This document shows positions 1 through 9,314 of a stretch of DNA of 64,000 nt, one piece after another. A program made the translations under genes and the position numbers. The stretch's first letter is position 1, and every line of letters starts with the position of its first letter. The notes beneath the pieces are model-generated. The model did no database searches. It was given only the letters and a program-made list of their open reading frames with translations, and was not told where the DNA came from. Origin of the DNA: an uncultured Cohaesibacter sp. (GTDB lineage: Bacteria; Pseudomonadota; Alphaproteobacteria; Rhizobiales; Cohaesibacteraceae); contig NZ_OY782764.1 in NCBI RefSeq assembly GCF_963678225.1, forward strand, positions 2,423,001 to 2,487,000, given 5' to 3'.

Positions 1-167
1 CCATGGGTTACGCCAAGAGCCCATGCCAGTGCGCGCTGGGGAGGCAGGCGCGTGCCTTCGGCGAGGCGTCCATCTGCAATGTCCCGCGCCATGATGTCCG
101 AGAGGGCAATATAAAGAGGGCCTTCCAGACCAGTGATGTCCGGTTGCCAAGAGAGGGGCTGTTTCAT
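1..167 (-). CDS. MocR/PdxR-type GntR-family regulator, N-terminal fragment
   Basis: The reading frame starts at an ATG on the minus strand (167) and runs off the left edge, so only 55 residues are visible. They read as the start of a GntR winged helix: PLYIALSDIMARDIADGRL followed by GTRLPPQRALAWALGVT. The pattern 'L-x-x-G-T-R-L-P-x-Q-R-x-L-A' is typical of MocR regulators, which fuse this domain to an aminotransferase-like domain; that part would lie outside the window. It is divergent from a LysE-type exporter with about 180 bp between them, a common arrangement in which the MocR protein controls the exporter. The subfamily cannot be fixed from the fragment. Confidence 0.8.
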   Translation of the reverse strand, partial: MKQPLSWQPDITGLEGPLYIALSDIMARDIADGRLAEGTRLPPQRALAWALGVTH

Positions 168-242
168 GATCCGGTCTTCTCGCTTTGGCGGCGACTTTGA
201 TCGGCACGCCAGAATAATTGTCACTGTAACAATAAAACAATT

Positions 243-298
243 GATACAAAAGTCCGTTTGTTGGCAAATTATGGCCTATAAATTGTATTAATTGTATC
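243..298. promoter_or_regulatory. Candidate operator of the MocR/LysE divergent pair
   Basis: The AT-rich space between the divergent starts holds GATACAA (243-249) and, on the same strand, two tandem 9-mers AATTGTATT (281-289) and AATTGTATC (290-298). TTGTATC is the exact inverse of GATACAA. One inverted and one direct repeat in a divergent promoter region fits the repeated half-sites expected for MocR regulators. That this is the binding site is inference. Confidence 0.45.
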
Positions 299-346
299 TA
301 TTTCTCGTTCAGGAATGCGGCGAGAGAAAAGGAGACAGGTGGCAAA

Positions 347-958
347 ATGGCTGATTGGTCGACATTGATGGCGTTCGCCGTGTTTGTATGCGTCATGTCC
401 GGAACGCCGGGGCCGGGCAATCTGACATTCATGGCGCTGGGGGCAAAAGCTGGCTTTGGTGCGGTGGTCCGCCCCTTGTGCGGAGCCATATTGGGCGCAG
501 CTATACTGGGGCTTTGCGTCGCTTTGGGCCTGGGCGCCCTGCTGATGCAGGAGGGTTGGATTGCGAATATCTTCCGCGGCTTGAGTATGGGCTATATGCT
601 CTATCTGGCATGGCGCATCATGACGATGCACAAGGCGGACAAGAAGGACGCGGCGCATCTGTCTTTTGCGGAAGGCATTCTGATCCATCCGCTCAGCCCC
701 AAAACATGGGCCATGTATAGCATCGCCTTTTCGCTCTATTTCAACCCTACCGGATCATTGCTCGATGAAACCGCAATTCTCATCGGTGGCTTTGCCATGG
801 GAGGGCTGGTCTTCCATTCGCTCTGGGGCTTCATGGGAGCAAAGGTCATGCAGTTTCTGGGGGACGGGCGCAAATACCAGCTCTTCACCGCCACTATGGC
901 TGTGCTGATGGTGGGCACCACGGCCTGGTCGCTCTGGGCCAAGACCGGTGCCTCATGA
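347..958 (+). CDS. LysE/RhtB-family amino acid exporter
   Basis: A 203-residue integral membrane protein, the usual length of the LysE/RhtB family. The family signature PGPGNL sits at residues 21-26 after a first hydrophobic segment, and the rest has about six membrane segments. Such proteins export amino acids or their derivatives across the inner membrane by proton exchange; the substrate is not readable here. It faces the MocR-type regulator at 167, which probably controls it. The start is an ATG preceded by AAGGAGA. The gene stands alone on the plus strand. Confidence 0.88.
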   Translation: MADWSTLMAFAVFVCVMSGTPGPGNLTFMALGAKAGFGAVVRPLCGAILGAAILGLCVALGLGALLMQEGWIANIFRGLSMGYMLYLAWRIMTMHKADKKDAAHLSFAEGILIHPLSPKTWAMYSIAFSLYFNPTGSLLDETAILIGGFAMGGLVFHSLWGFMGAKVMQFLGDGRKYQLFTATMAVLMVGTTAWSLWAKTGAS

Positions 959-1001
959 GGCACCTCCATTCGCATGAGCAAATCAAATAATGCCAAAGAA
1001 A

Positions 1002-1027
1002 AAGGGCCATCCCCCAGGATAGCCCTT
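1002..1027 (-). terminator. Rho-independent terminator of the L,D-transpeptidase gene
   Basis: AAGGGC (1002-1007) pairs with GCCCTT (1022-1027), with an inner ATCC/GGAT pair. On the minus strand the stem is followed by a T-rich tract, so it ends transcription from the gene to the right. Confidence 0.7.
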
Positions 1028-1126
1028 AAAGTTGGATCCATAATCGGATCACTCTCAAGTCAAAAACAAAGCGTGGCAGATGGCACTCAAAAAATTCCCC
1101 TGTGCGCCACCTGACAGAGTCTGGTC

Positions 1127-1843
1127 TTAAAGGACCTTTACCGATGTACCGACCGGCACTCGTTCGTAAAGATCCATGACATCTTCATTGCGCATACGGA
1201 TACAGCCGGAGCTGACCGCATGACCAATGGACCATGGCTCGTTGGAGCCATGAATTCTGTAAAGCGTCGAGCCGAGGTACAGCGCGCGGGCGCCGAGTGG
1301 ATTGCGCGGGCCGCCTTCCATATATTTGGGCAAACCGGGCTGACGTGCACGCATTTCGGCTGGCGGAGTCCAACCGGGCCATTCAGCCTTGCGCGAAACC
1401 TTGTGTGTACCGGCCCATTCAAAGCCGGGGCGTCCAACACCAACGCCATAGCGGCGCGCTGTGCCATCCCTGTTTACCAGATACAGATAGCGTTCATTGG
1501 TGTTGATGATGATGGTACCCGGTTTTTCCGGGCCCTGATAATCAACCACCGTCGGCAGGAAGCGAGGATCTATGCCGCGGGTGCGTTTGGCCGCCACTTT
1601 GCGCGATGCTTCATAGGTCGGGCGAGCCGGTTTGGAAGCGATGCGGTTCATGCGTGGGCGCGCATCCACCGGGCGGGCGCTCATGCGTCCGGGACGCAGC
1701 TGCATCACCCATGGCTGGATTTGATCCGGGCTCAACATGACTGGAGGAGGAGGGGCATACCGCACCGAACTGGCGGAGACCGGCTGAGCAAGGCCGCCAA
1801 GGCCAAGAGCAACGGTGCAAGCTGTAAGAATCAGGTGCTTCAT
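1127..1843 (-). CDS. L,D-transpeptidase (ErfK/YbiS/YkuD family)
   Basis: A 238-residue exported protein. A hydrophobic signal peptide (MKHLILTACTVALGLGG) is followed by a Pro/Arg-rich linker and a C-terminal YkuD domain. The catalytic motif is complete: H near residue 198 in IHGSNEPW and the nucleophile C near residue 214 in SSGCIRM. These enzymes make 3-3 peptidoglycan crosslinks or attach proteins to peptidoglycan in the periplasm. The ATG at 1843 was chosen because it starts the signal peptide; an upstream in-frame TTG at 1858 is the alternative. It appears to be a single-gene unit with its own terminator. Confidence 0.88.
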   Translation of the reverse strand: MKHLILTACTVALGLGGLAQPVSASSVRYAPPPPVMLSPDQIQPWVMQLRPGRMSARPVDARPRMNRIASKPARPTYEASRKVAAKRTRGIDPRFLPTVVDYQGPEKPGTIIINTNERYLYLVNRDGTARRYGVGVGRPGFEWAGTHKVSRKAEWPGWTPPAEMRARQPGLPKYMEGGPRNPLGARALYLGSTLYRIHGSNEPWSIGHAVSSGCIRMRNEDVMDLYERVPVGTSVKVL

Positions 1844-2248
1844 TTGCAGAACTCGCAATGTGAAATCGACGCCATTGTTGGCACTTGGGCCGTGATTGAA
1901 GCAGAAGCATTGGGTTTTGATGAGGTATACTTAATGAAAGCTTCTGTAACTAAAAATTATTCTACGTAATAAACCAATCGGAAAGGTTAATGAGAAATTG
2001 ATATTTATCCCGATTAGATTCAGGGTTAATAAAATATAACAGCATTACTTTTATGCTTAACAAAAGGAAAAAATCTGGCTCCAAGCTGCGAATCCTGACC
2101 CAGTCTCGGCCAGACCCATGCAATTTGCACAAAATGATAAGGGGGCGTCTTACGCATGGTCAGCGCCTTGCGCTGCATTTCTTGTACGAGAGAGCGCAGG
2201 ATTTCTTTAAAGCTTAAGGATATTGGGCTGGGAAAGAGGGAGGAACGG
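1844..2248. other. AT-rich intergenic region
   Basis: About 400 bp between two minus-strand genes. It must hold the promoter of the L,D-transpeptidase. The only structure I see is a short hairpin, CAGCGC-ctt-GCGCTG (2161-2175), without a T-run. No convincing coding frame. Confidence 0.5.
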
Positions 2249-2983
2249 CTAGCGCAGACCCGTTACCCTGCGGGCATAGTGCAACAGGTCAGGGGTCAAG
2301 GGTTTGACCTGTTTGAGCGTCATGCCCGGACGCAAATGCGGGCTATAAAGCATATTGAGGATCAAACGGTCATACGGCGTGAAATAGTCGAAGCTGCTTT
2401 CGTCATTGAACACCGAATGAACAAGGCTTTTGTCATCATTGACCGGACCCAGCCCCTGCAGGATCTCCTCTACCATGCAGCGATGAAAAACCGAGCGGCC
2501 CTGATCGGAGACGATTACGGCATCCGAGCGTAGAATGCCCGAACGGCGTGACAGAACCCGCACGATGCACTGGCCGGGAACTTCCATACTGCGATCATTA
2601 TAGACTTCATCCTGCACGGTTCGCACATAGTCTTCAGAATCGACCACATAGATATGAAAATTGGCATCTTTGCGATTATTGGCCATGCGCACCTGAAGGC
2701 CGGGAATGCTGATGGGCAGGCTTTTGATAAAGCGGCGCACAGTTCTGAGGCGGTTGAGTTTGGCGCGGTTGTCGATCCAGACCTTGACCGGCGCCACATA
2801 TTTTTTGACCCGCTTTGACTGTCCGCCCCAACTGAGCGCCTTTATCTCGGCGCCAAACACGGTCTTGTAAAAGCCTTGCGCCACTTCATCATCATCATAG
2901 CGAGCAGCATGGGCAGGCATGGTCATCAGGCAGGCCCCGGTGAGAAGCACAGAGACGACGACGAGAAAGCGCAGCTGTGCCAT
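2249..2983 (-). CDS. DUF2927 family exported protein
   Basis: A 244-residue protein with a signal peptide (MAQLRFLVVVSVLLTGACLM), containing a TGAC that could be a lipobox. The body matches DUF2927: an early LNRLRTVRRFIKSLP segment and the C-terminal block CMVEEILQGLGPVNDD, then FTPYDRLILNMLYSPHLRPGM. The family is conserved in alphaproteobacteria and its function is unknown. The internal ATG at 2983 gives a normal signal peptide; the upstream ATG at 3037 would add 18 polar residues and has no clear ribosome-binding site. Confidence 0.8.
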   Translation of the reverse strand: MAQLRFLVVVSVLLTGACLMTMPAHAARYDDDEVAQGFYKTVFGAEIKALSWGGQSKRVKKYVAPVKVWIDNRAKLNRLRTVRRFIKSLPISIPGLQVRMANNRKDANFHIYVVDSEDYVRTVQDEVYNDRSMEVPGQCIVRVLSRRSGILRSDAVIVSDQGRSVFHRCMVEEILQGLGPVNDDKSLVHSVFNDESSFDYFTPYDRLILNMLYSPHLRPGMTLKQVKPLTPDLLHYARRVTGLR

Positions 2984-3545
2984 GAACCTGCAGGAGATGC
3001 TGGCTTTGGTCAGTAACTTGTTGCTTTGTTTCTGCATTCAGCGTCTACACTCTACCCGGGATAAGAATTTGAGAAATATAAACAATTGCTTCAATTGACG
3101 CTGTGCGCCGCGCCCCGGTAGCAGGGCTGACCATACAATGGCCATTCGTGTCAAAAAGGTCAATTGCAAGCTAGTAGCAAAAGCAACAAACTTGCAATTG
3201 CCCGACCCTATTGTGCGCGTCCAGCATCCAGCTCCAACCGGAAGCAGGCCTTTATAGCCTGCAAGATGATAAGATAATGCAAATAAAAAACAAAAGTGGT
3301 TTTGGTCATTTTTGTACGTATTTGTCTTGCGACAAGTCTGCCAATTGTAGTGCAAGCTTTTTTCAACCAAAAAGCCATTAATTAAATTGCATTCAAAAAC
3401 CTAATTTTAACGAAGCGCCGATATGGTTGCTCCCAATAAGTCTGTTCGACTTGGTGCCTGTTGGATTGCGTTTCGATGACCCGTATGTGTCGATTTGTGC
3501 TTTCCGGCCCCTTTTAGACAATAAGAGTAATTTGAGTTTGGGAGT
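2984..3545. other. Intergenic region upstream of cheZ
   Basis: About 560 bp between divergent genes. It contains one conspicuous inverted repeat (see 3161-3200) and otherwise AT-rich sequence. No supported coding frame. Confidence 0.5.
3161..3200. repeat. 10-bp perfect inverted repeat with 20-bp spacer
   Basis: CAATTGCAAG (3161-3170) and CTTGCAATTG (3191-3200) are exact inverse copies, with half-site centres 30 bp apart, i.e. about three helical turns. The size suits a pair of operator half-sites or an RNA hairpin. It lies between the divergent DUF2927 and cheZ genes. Confidence 0.6.
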
Positions 3546-4280
3546 ATGATTGGAATGGCGCTGGCTACGAAACCATTTCGGATTGAACAGGTCTTGGGCG
3601 ACGCAGTGACTCCCAGATCCATTGCAGCGAACAGCTCCCTTTCGAGCGAACAGCATCAGCAGATCATGGACGAGCTTGCTGCCCTGAAAAAGCTTGTAGA
3701 ACCTGCTCAGGAATTGAATAGCAATCTGGTTGAGACCTTCCGCTCCGAATTGAGCGAAGCGGTCAAAATCAAGCAGGAAATGGACGAGATCTACGAGGCG
3801 ATCGCCGAAACCAAGCGCGAAATCGCCACCCTGCATGTGAATGGTCTGCATTCTGCTGAAATGAACAGGGTAACCGATGAGCTCGACGCCATCGTGTTTG
3901 GAACCGAGCAGGCGACCGAGCAGATCCTGGAGGCAGCCGAAGTCATTGACGCGAATTCCACCAAGCTTTCCAAGACCCTGACGGGTGAAGAAGACCAGTG
4001 GACCCACGAAATTCAGGATGCAGTCATCGCGGTGTTCGAAGCCTGTAACTTCCAGGATTTGACCGGCCAGCGTATCACCAAAGTGGTCAATGTGTTGCGT
4101 TTCATCGAGGAACGCATCGTGTCCATGATGGAAATCTGGGGTGGCATCGAGCAGTTTCAGGAAATCGAAGTGGACAATCCGCTGGAGAAAACCGGCGATG
4201 CGGCTCTTCTCAATGGGCCAGCTCTGGCCAACGAAGATGGCGTTGCCAGCCAGGACGACATCGACGCCTTGTTCGACTAG
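3546..4280 (+). CDS. cheZ: CheZ-type protein phosphatase for CheY-P
   Basis: A 244-residue, largely helical protein. The CheZ active-site motif ACNFQDLTGQRI is at residues 167-178, giving the catalytic pair D171 and Q175 (equivalent to D143 and Q147 of E. coli CheZ). The last residues, SQDDIDALFD, form the conserved acidic/hydrophobic C-terminal tail that docks on CheY. The middle is a predicted long coiled hairpin. It dephosphorylates CheY-P and so resets the flagellar switch. The start has a good ribosome-binding site (GGGAG, 4 bases upstream of the ATG). No other che genes are in the window, so it is isolated from a chemotaxis operon. Confidence 0.87.
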   Translation: MIGMALATKPFRIEQVLGDAVTPRSIAANSSLSSEQHQQIMDELAALKKLVEPAQELNSNLVETFRSELSEAVKIKQEMDEIYEAIAETKREIATLHVNGLHSAEMNRVTDELDAIVFGTEQATEQILEAAEVIDANSTKLSKTLTGEEDQWTHEIQDAVIAVFEACNFQDLTGQRITKVVNVLRFIEERIVSMMEIWGGIEQFQEIEVDNPLEKTGDAALLNGPALANEDGVASQDDIDALFD

Positions 4281-4301
4281 CTTTTTGCGCAAGCAAAAAG
4301 C
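4280..4301 (+). terminator. Hairpin overlapping the cheZ stop codon
   Basis: GCTTTTTGC (4280-4288) and GCAAAAAGC (4293-4301) form a perfect 9-bp stem with a GCAA loop, beginning at the last base of the stop codon. The following sequence has only a short T-run, so termination is probable but not certain. Confidence 0.5.
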
Positions 4302-4475
4302 GTACAGTTTTCCAACATAGATCGAGCTCACAGCGACAGGTGCCTCACCGAGGCACCGATAGCCTGAAAATTCAAAAGCCTGCCAGCGTAGATCGCGCGG
4401 TGGGCTTTTCTTTTGACTTGTCGTTGTTGGTTGTGTATGGAACAAATATAGAACACTTTGCGTGGAGGCAGACCG

Positions 4476-5138
4476 ATGACTGACGACAAGCCCGATTTCG
4501 AGCCCGTGGAAGGCCTTTTGGTCGGGGAAGATGGCAAGGCTCGTTGCTGGTGGCATGGGGGCAAGCCTGACTATCTGGACTATCACGACAAGGAATGGGG
4601 ACGACCTGTCAGGGATGACAGGACACTATTCGAGAAGATCTGCCTTGAAGGTTTCCAGTCTGGCCTCAGTTGGTACACCATCCTGAGAAAGCGCGAGAAT
4701 TTTCGCGCCGCATTCGCCAATTTCGAGATAGACAAGGTGGCTGCCTTTACCGAAGCGGACATTGAACGCTGTCTGGCCGATGCAGGCATCGTACGTCATC
4801 GCAAGAAGATCGAGAGCACCATCAACAATGCCAGAAGGGCGCGAGACTTGCAGTCCGAATTCGGGTCTCTGGCAGCCTATTTCTGGGCCCATGAACCGGG
4901 GCCAGCAGAGCGTCCCGAGCGGTGCAATTTTGCCGCCTTGGGCCCCTTGGGCAAGACAGATGCGTCAACGCGCATTTCCAAGGATCTCAAAAAGCGAGGC
5001 TGGTCCTTTGTTGGCCCGACCACCGTCTATGCATTCATGCAGGCCATGGGGCTGGTTAACGATCATCTTGAGGGTTGCTGTTGTCGCGATGAAGTGGAGG
5101 CGTTGCGGGCGGCTTTCGTGCGTCCACACGGGGAGTGA
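4476..5138 (+). CDS. tag: DNA-3-methyladenine glycosylase I
   Basis: A 220-residue protein that matches Tag along its length. It removes 3-methyladenine from alkylated DNA as the first step of base excision repair. The zinc site is visible as C24 and H37 near the N-terminus and H197 with the CCC cluster (201-203) near the C-terminus. The conserved acid is E58 in EGFQSGLSW. The N-terminus carries about 20 extra residues compared with E. coli Tag. The ATG at 4476 has GGAGG seven bases upstream; a longer TTG start at 4458 would place that ribosome-binding site inside the gene. Confidence 0.92.
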   Translation: MTDDKPDFEPVEGLLVGEDGKARCWWHGGKPDYLDYHDKEWGRPVRDDRTLFEKICLEGFQSGLSWYTILRKRENFRAAFANFEIDKVAAFTEADIERCLADAGIVRHRKKIESTINNARRARDLQSEFGSLAAYFWAHEPGPAERPERCNFAALGPLGKTDASTRISKDLKKRGWSFVGPTTVYAFMQAMGLVNDHLEGCCCRDEVEALRAAFVRPHGE

Positions 5139-5463
5139 CCCGCGCCAAAGGGCCAGCGGACGGTGACCCGCCACAAATATGTGCAAATAGTTTGGAACCA
5201 TTCTTGTTCTGAAGTCTTGTTTGTTGAGGGAGCGAGCAAATTGACATAGGTCTACTTGCTCACGTGACCATATCTTTTGCCTATTGCTACGTCCAAATCG
5301 GTTGCCAACAGATATTCTTTCCGTGCTAAAGTATCGCATCGGCTTTTTTTGATTGTTTGTCGTATCAGTGAGCTGGAAGCGGTCACGGTTGCTCGGGCGG
5401 ATAGCATGGGACCATGGCCTTTCGCGCAAAGACAAGAGTTTAATTCATTCCCGAGAGGATAAA
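5139..5463. other. Intergenic region upstream of the MscS gene
   Basis: About 325 bp with no supported gene. It must hold the promoter of the mechanosensitive channel; no clear operator or terminator was recognised. Confidence 0.4.
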
Positions 5464-6288
5464 ATGAACGCAATTTCAGAACAATTAGGGGCCTATACGC
5501 CGCTCATCATCAATGTTTCCAAGGCCATTCTTTTTCTTGTTGTCGGCTATATTGTCGCCGGAATGGTCGCTCGCTTCATTCGCAATCGTATAACGCCGCT
5601 TGAGAAGGTCGACGACACGCTGGGCAATTTTGCGGCCTCCATGGCGCGCTGGGCTATCCTGACGATTGTCGTCATCGCGGTGTTGCAGCTGTTCGGCTTT
5701 CAGGCAACCAGTCTTGTCGCGGTGCTCGGCGCTGCGTCTCTGGCCATTGGTCTGGCCTTGCAAGGCACCCTTAGTGACGTCGCTTCCGGCGTCATGTTGA
5801 TCATTTTCCGCCCCTACAAGTTGGGGGACTATGTCGACGTTGGCGGCACTGCCGGTACCATCCAGTCCGTTGATCTGTTCGTGACCTATATGGTAACGCC
5901 GGATAATGTGCAGATCATCATGCCCAACTCTAAGGCGTGGGGTTCCATCATCACCAATTATTCGGCGCAAACCACACGCCGCGTTGATCTGACCTTCGGC
6001 ATTGATTATTCCAACAGCGCCGACAAGGCGATGCAGATCATTCTGGATCTGGCCAATGCGGACATGCGCGTTCAGAAGGTACCAGAACCATGGGTGGCTG
6101 TGACCAATCTGGGCGATTCCTCGGTCGATATCACCACCCGCCTGTGGTGCGATGCTGCGGACTATTGGGCGCTCAAATTCGATATGCTGAAGGCCGTCAA
6201 GGAAGCCTTCGATGAACAGGGCATCGACATTCCTTATCCGCATACTCAGATCATTTCCGTCAACCGGGACGAGAAAGCCGAAGCCTGA
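5464..6288 (+). CDS. Small-conductance mechanosensitive channel (MscS family)
   Basis: A 275-residue MscS protein of minimal size. Three membrane segments occupy roughly residues 15-110; the third is the pore helix, recognisable from its Gly/Ala pattern (LGAASLAIGLALQGTLSD). The beta domain follows (YKLGDYVDVGGTAGTIQSVD...TPDNVQIIMPNSK), then the C-terminal alpha/beta part. It opens under membrane tension and releases solutes on hypo-osmotic shock. The ATG at 5464 has GAGAGGA just upstream; the longer frame from 5353 adds non-hydrophobic sequence and is rejected. Confidence 0.9.
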   Translation: MNAISEQLGAYTPLIINVSKAILFLVVGYIVAGMVARFIRNRITPLEKVDDTLGNFAASMARWAILTIVVIAVLQLFGFQATSLVAVLGAASLAIGLALQGTLSDVASGVMLIIFRPYKLGDYVDVGGTAGTIQSVDLFVTYMVTPDNVQIIMPNSKAWGSIITNYSAQTTRRVDLTFGIDYSNSADKAMQIILDLANADMRVQKVPEPWVAVTNLGDSSVDITTRLWCDAADYWALKFDMLKAVKEAFDEQGIDIPYPHTQIISVNRDEKAEA

Positions 6289-6314
6289 TTTTGGCTTTTG
6301 AGGCAAGGAAAAAC

Positions 6315-6343
6315 AAAGGGCGGCATGGGCTGCCCTTTTTCTT
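6315..6343 (+). terminator. Rho-independent terminator after the MscS gene
   Basis: AAAGGGCGGC (6315-6324) and GCTGCCCTTT (6329-6338) form a 10-bp stem with an ATGG loop, running straight into a T-run. Confidence 0.85.
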
Positions 6344-6344
6344 T

Positions 6345-6638
6345 GAACGAAGGTGGCTTTGAATGGAGGTGGCAAAGCAGGGGGCAGTGCGGTTTTGTCC
6401 GCGTTATCAGCTTTATGTCTGTTCTTAATGGGCGACTTTTACCCAATTTGCCCGAAGCTGACCCGTGCATGCCATTTTTGATGTCATTTACGTGAAGTTT
6501 CCTGCCCAACAGAGGCCAAAGCTCAGCTCTTCTCTTGCCGCTTTCCCTTGGATGGGCTAGGAAAAGCCCGCAAGGCGTGTCCTTTTTTCGGTGCACGCCT
6601 CTCTAACTTCAATTCTAATTCAAAAGTGACGTCCAATC
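6345..6638. other. Promoter region of the hisS operon
   Basis: About 290 bp after the MscS terminator without a supported gene. It precedes hisS and must contain the operon promoter; no attenuator-like leader with a histidine run was seen. Confidence 0.4.
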
Positions 6639-8120
6639 ATGGCAAAGAACAAAAAGCCCAACAAGCTCAAGGCCCGCCTGCCGCGCGGTTTTGTGGACCG
6701 GACTGCTGACGATATTCGCGCATCCGATGACATGCTCGCAAAAATCAAGGCTGTCTATGAGCATCATGGCTTTGATCCGATTGAGACGCCGACCTTTGAA
6801 TATACCGATTGTCTGGGCAAATTCCTGCCTGATACGGATCGCCCCAATGCCGGTGTCTTTTCCGTGCAGGATGATGACGAGCAATGGATGAGCCTGCGCT
6901 ATGATCTGACCGCGCCGATGGCCCGTCACGTTGCCGAGAATATCAACGAGATCCAGCTGCCTTTCCGCACCTATCGCGTTGGCTATGTCTATCGCAACGA
7001 AAAGCCTGGGCCGGGCCGTTTCCGTCAGTTCATGCAGTTTGATGCCGACACCGTTGGCGCGCCGGGTGTGCAGACCGACGCTGAAGCCTGCATGATGATG
7101 GCAGACACCATGGAAGCCCTCGGCATCGAGCGCGGCAACTATGTCATCCGCGTCAACAACCGCAAGGTGCTTGATGGGGTGATGGAAGAAATCGGCTTTG
7201 GTGGCGATGAGCATGCCGAAGCCCGCCTCACGGTTTTGCGCGCCGTTGATAAACTGGACAAGTTTGGCTCCGACGGGGTGCGCCTGTTGCTGGGAGAAGG
7301 CCGCAAGGATGAGAGCGGAGACTTCACCAAGGGCGCCGGTCTTAGCCCTGAAAATGTTGAGAAGGTGATAGCCTTTACCCAGGGTACCCTCGACATGGAC
7401 AATGACGGCACCCGCGAACTGGACACCATGCAGGCCATTTTCGACGCCTGTGGTTATGGCGAAGATCGCATCAAGATCGACCCGTCCGTCGTGCGTGGCC
7501 TCGAATATTATACCGGTCCGGTCTATGAGGCCGAACTGCTGTTTGATGTAACCAACGAGAAGGGCGAAGTCGTCCAGTTTGGCTCCGTCGGAGGTGGCGG
7601 CCGTTATGATGGTCTGGTCAAGCGGTTCGTCGGGCGTGACGTGCCTGCCACGGGCTTCTCCATCGGTGTCTCCCGCCTGATGACCGCTCTTAAGAATCTC
7701 GGCAAACTGGGCACGGATATGGTCGTCGAGCCGGTGCTGGTTACCGTCATGGACGGGGATGTCGAGAGTCTTGGCCATTATATGAAGATGGTGCAGGAGC
7801 TGCGCGCCGCAGGCGTGAGGGCCGAGCTTTATCAGGGCAACTGGAAGAAGTTTGGCAACCAGCTCAAATATGCCGACAAGCGCGGCTGTCCGCTGGCCAT
7901 CATTCAGGGCTCTGACGAAAAGGAAAAGGGCATCGTTCAGATCAAGGATCTGGAAGAAGGCAAGCGCCTCTCTGCTGAGATCGAGGACAACGCCACATGG
8001 CGCGAAAGCCGTCCCGCTCAGGTCGAGGTGCCGCTCGCCGAGATGGTAGAAACCGTCAAGAAGATGCTCGCAGATCAGGCCGCCGATCGGGATGCTGCCC
8101 GCGCTGCCGAGACGAAATAA
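6639..8120 (+). CDS. hisS: Histidyl-tRNA synthetase
   Basis: A 493-residue class II aminoacyl-tRNA synthetase that charges tRNA-His in the cytoplasm. Class II motif 2 is clear ([20 protein letters not shown]), the histidine-specific block is [12 protein letters not shown], and motif 3 follows in GGGGRYDGL...[11 protein letters not shown]. The anticodon-binding domain is at the C-terminus, from about residue 365. It is longer than E. coli HisS (424), as is usual in this order. It heads a hisS-hisZ-hisG unit with 33 bp to hisZ. Confidence 0.96.
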   Translation: MAKNKKPNKLKARLPRGFVDRTADDIRASDDMLAKIKAVYEHHGFDPIETPTFEYTDCLGKFLPDTDRPNAGVFSVQDDDEQWMSLRYDLTAPMARHVAENINEIQLPFRTYRVGYVYRNEKPGPGRFRQFMQFDADTVGAPGVQTDAEACMMMADTMEALGIERGNYVIRVNNRKVLDGVMEEIGFGGDEHAEARLTVLRAVDKLDKFGSDGVRLLLGEGRKDESGDFTKGAGLSPENVEKVIAFTQGTLDMDNDGTRELDTMQAIFDACGYGEDRIKIDPSVVRGLEYYTGPVYEAELLFDVTNEKGEVVQFGSVGGGGRYDGLVKRFVGRDVPATGFSIGVSRLMTALKNLGKLGTDMVVEPVLVTVMDGDVESLGHYMKMVQELRAAGVRAELYQGNWKKFGNQLKYADKRGCPLAIIQGSDEKEKGIVQIKDLEEGKRLSAEIEDNATWRESRPAQVEVPLAEMVETVKKMLADQAADRDAARAAETK

Positions 8121-8153
8121 CCGCTCAGCCGGAAAAGGCGAGAGGAGATATCC

Positions 8154-9302
8154 ATGACTCATCTGACCGAAACAATGCGCGCCGAACTGGCTCAACAGTT
8201 CGACGCGGCAGGTGCCAGAGTGATTGATCTGCCGATCCTCTATTCTGCAGACCTGTTTGTTGATCTCATTGGTGAAGACATTCGCCGCCGCCTCTATGTC
8301 GCCCCTGGCGCCAATGGCGAGGCGATGGCACTCCGGCCTGAATTCACCATTCCCGTTTGTCTGCATCATCTGCGCCATGGAGAGGCAACCCGCAAGGCGA
8401 CCTATGCCTGCCTTGGTCCGGTGTTCCGCCAGCGCGCCGATGATGATCCAGGCGAATTCCATCAGGCAGGTATCGAGCAGATCGACCCCGAAGGCGGCTT
8501 TGACTTTGATGCGGCCAACGTCGCCAGCGCCGTTTCCATGGTGGAAAGTCTCTCGGGCAAGCGCCCGGTCGTGACCATCGGTGATCTGGGGCTGTTTTCT
8601 GCCTTGCTCAATGCCTTGGGCACGCCTGCCGTCTGGCAGCGGCGTCTGGAAGGTGCGTTTGGTGATCGCGCCGTGCTGGACCGCATGCTGAGACGTCTGG
8701 AACAGGGTGGCTCAGAAAGCCATGGGGCGTCTGCCGGTCTGGCTCGTATTCTCGAAGGCAAGGCACCGGAAGATGTGCGCGAGGCGGTTGAGGAGATGCT
8801 CGATATCGCAGGCCTTGCAGCCGTGGGTGGTCGCTCTGTGGGCGACATCGCTGAGCGTTACATGGAAAAGGCCGAACTCGCTGCAATGGCGGGCTGGGAT
8901 GCAGACAAGCTGGCAATCATCGTGCGCTATCTGTCCATTGCCGGATCGCTCGACGATAGCCTCGATCAACTTCGTGCCTTCGATGCTAAAGAAGGCGGGC
9001 TGCTGGGCGATGCCCTTGCGGCTCTTGCCGATCGTATCACCGCCATTCGAGCCGCTGTGCCACAAGGCACAAAGCTGGTGTTCAAGGCCGATTTCGGGCG
9101 TCGCCTCGATTATTATTCGGGTTTTAATTACGAGCTGCATTTCGAAGGCGAAGACAAGCCGGTCGCCGGTGGCGGTCGTTATGATCGCCTGCTGGGCATT
9201 CTGGCCTCCCGCGCCAAACAGGGCAACGCGGTGGATGCGGTTCCGGCCATCGGCTTTGTGGTCTGGCTGGACCGGCTGACGCAAGCGGGCAAAGAGAGCT
9301 AA
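8154..9302 (+). CDS. hisZ: ATP phosphoribosyltransferase regulatory subunit
   Basis: A 382-residue HisS paralogue without tRNA synthetase activity. The catalytic-like core is retained (LRPEFTIPVCLHHL, DYYSGFNYELHF, GGGRYDRLLG), but there is no anticodon-binding domain. HisZ binds HisG and is needed for its activity and histidine feedback in organisms with a short-form HisG. It lies between hisS and hisG with gaps of 33 and 12 bp, and a strong AGGAGATATCC upstream of the ATG indicates efficient translation. Confidence 0.94.
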   Translation: MTHLTETMRAELAQQFDAAGARVIDLPILYSADLFVDLIGEDIRRRLYVAPGANGEAMALRPEFTIPVCLHHLRHGEATRKATYACLGPVFRQRADDDPGEFHQAGIEQIDPEGGFDFDAANVASAVSMVESLSGKRPVVTIGDLGLFSALLNALGTPAVWQRRLEGAFGDRAVLDRMLRRLEQGGSESHGASAGLARILEGKAPEDVREAVEEMLDIAGLAAVGGRSVGDIAERYMEKAELAAMAGWDADKLAIIVRYLSIAGSLDDSLDQLRAFDAKEGGLLGDALAALADRITAIRAAVPQGTKLVFKADFGRRLDYYSGFNYELHFEGEDKPVAGGGRYDRLLGILASRAKQGNAVDAVPAIGFVVWLDRLTQAGKES

Positions 9303-9314
9303 GGAGAGAGCATC

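Noticed and set aside
1220..1969. 249-codon open frame on the plus strand
   Set aside because: Antisense to the L,D-transpeptidase gene, which has a complete active-site motif and signal peptide.
3393..4586. 397-codon open frame on the minus strand
   Set aside because: Antisense to cheZ and the start of tag; low-complexity His/Leu/Gly composition with no domain.
6615..8462. 615-codon open frame on the minus strand
   Set aside because: It lies antisense to hisS and the start of hisZ, has no family motif, and reflects codon bias of the real genes.
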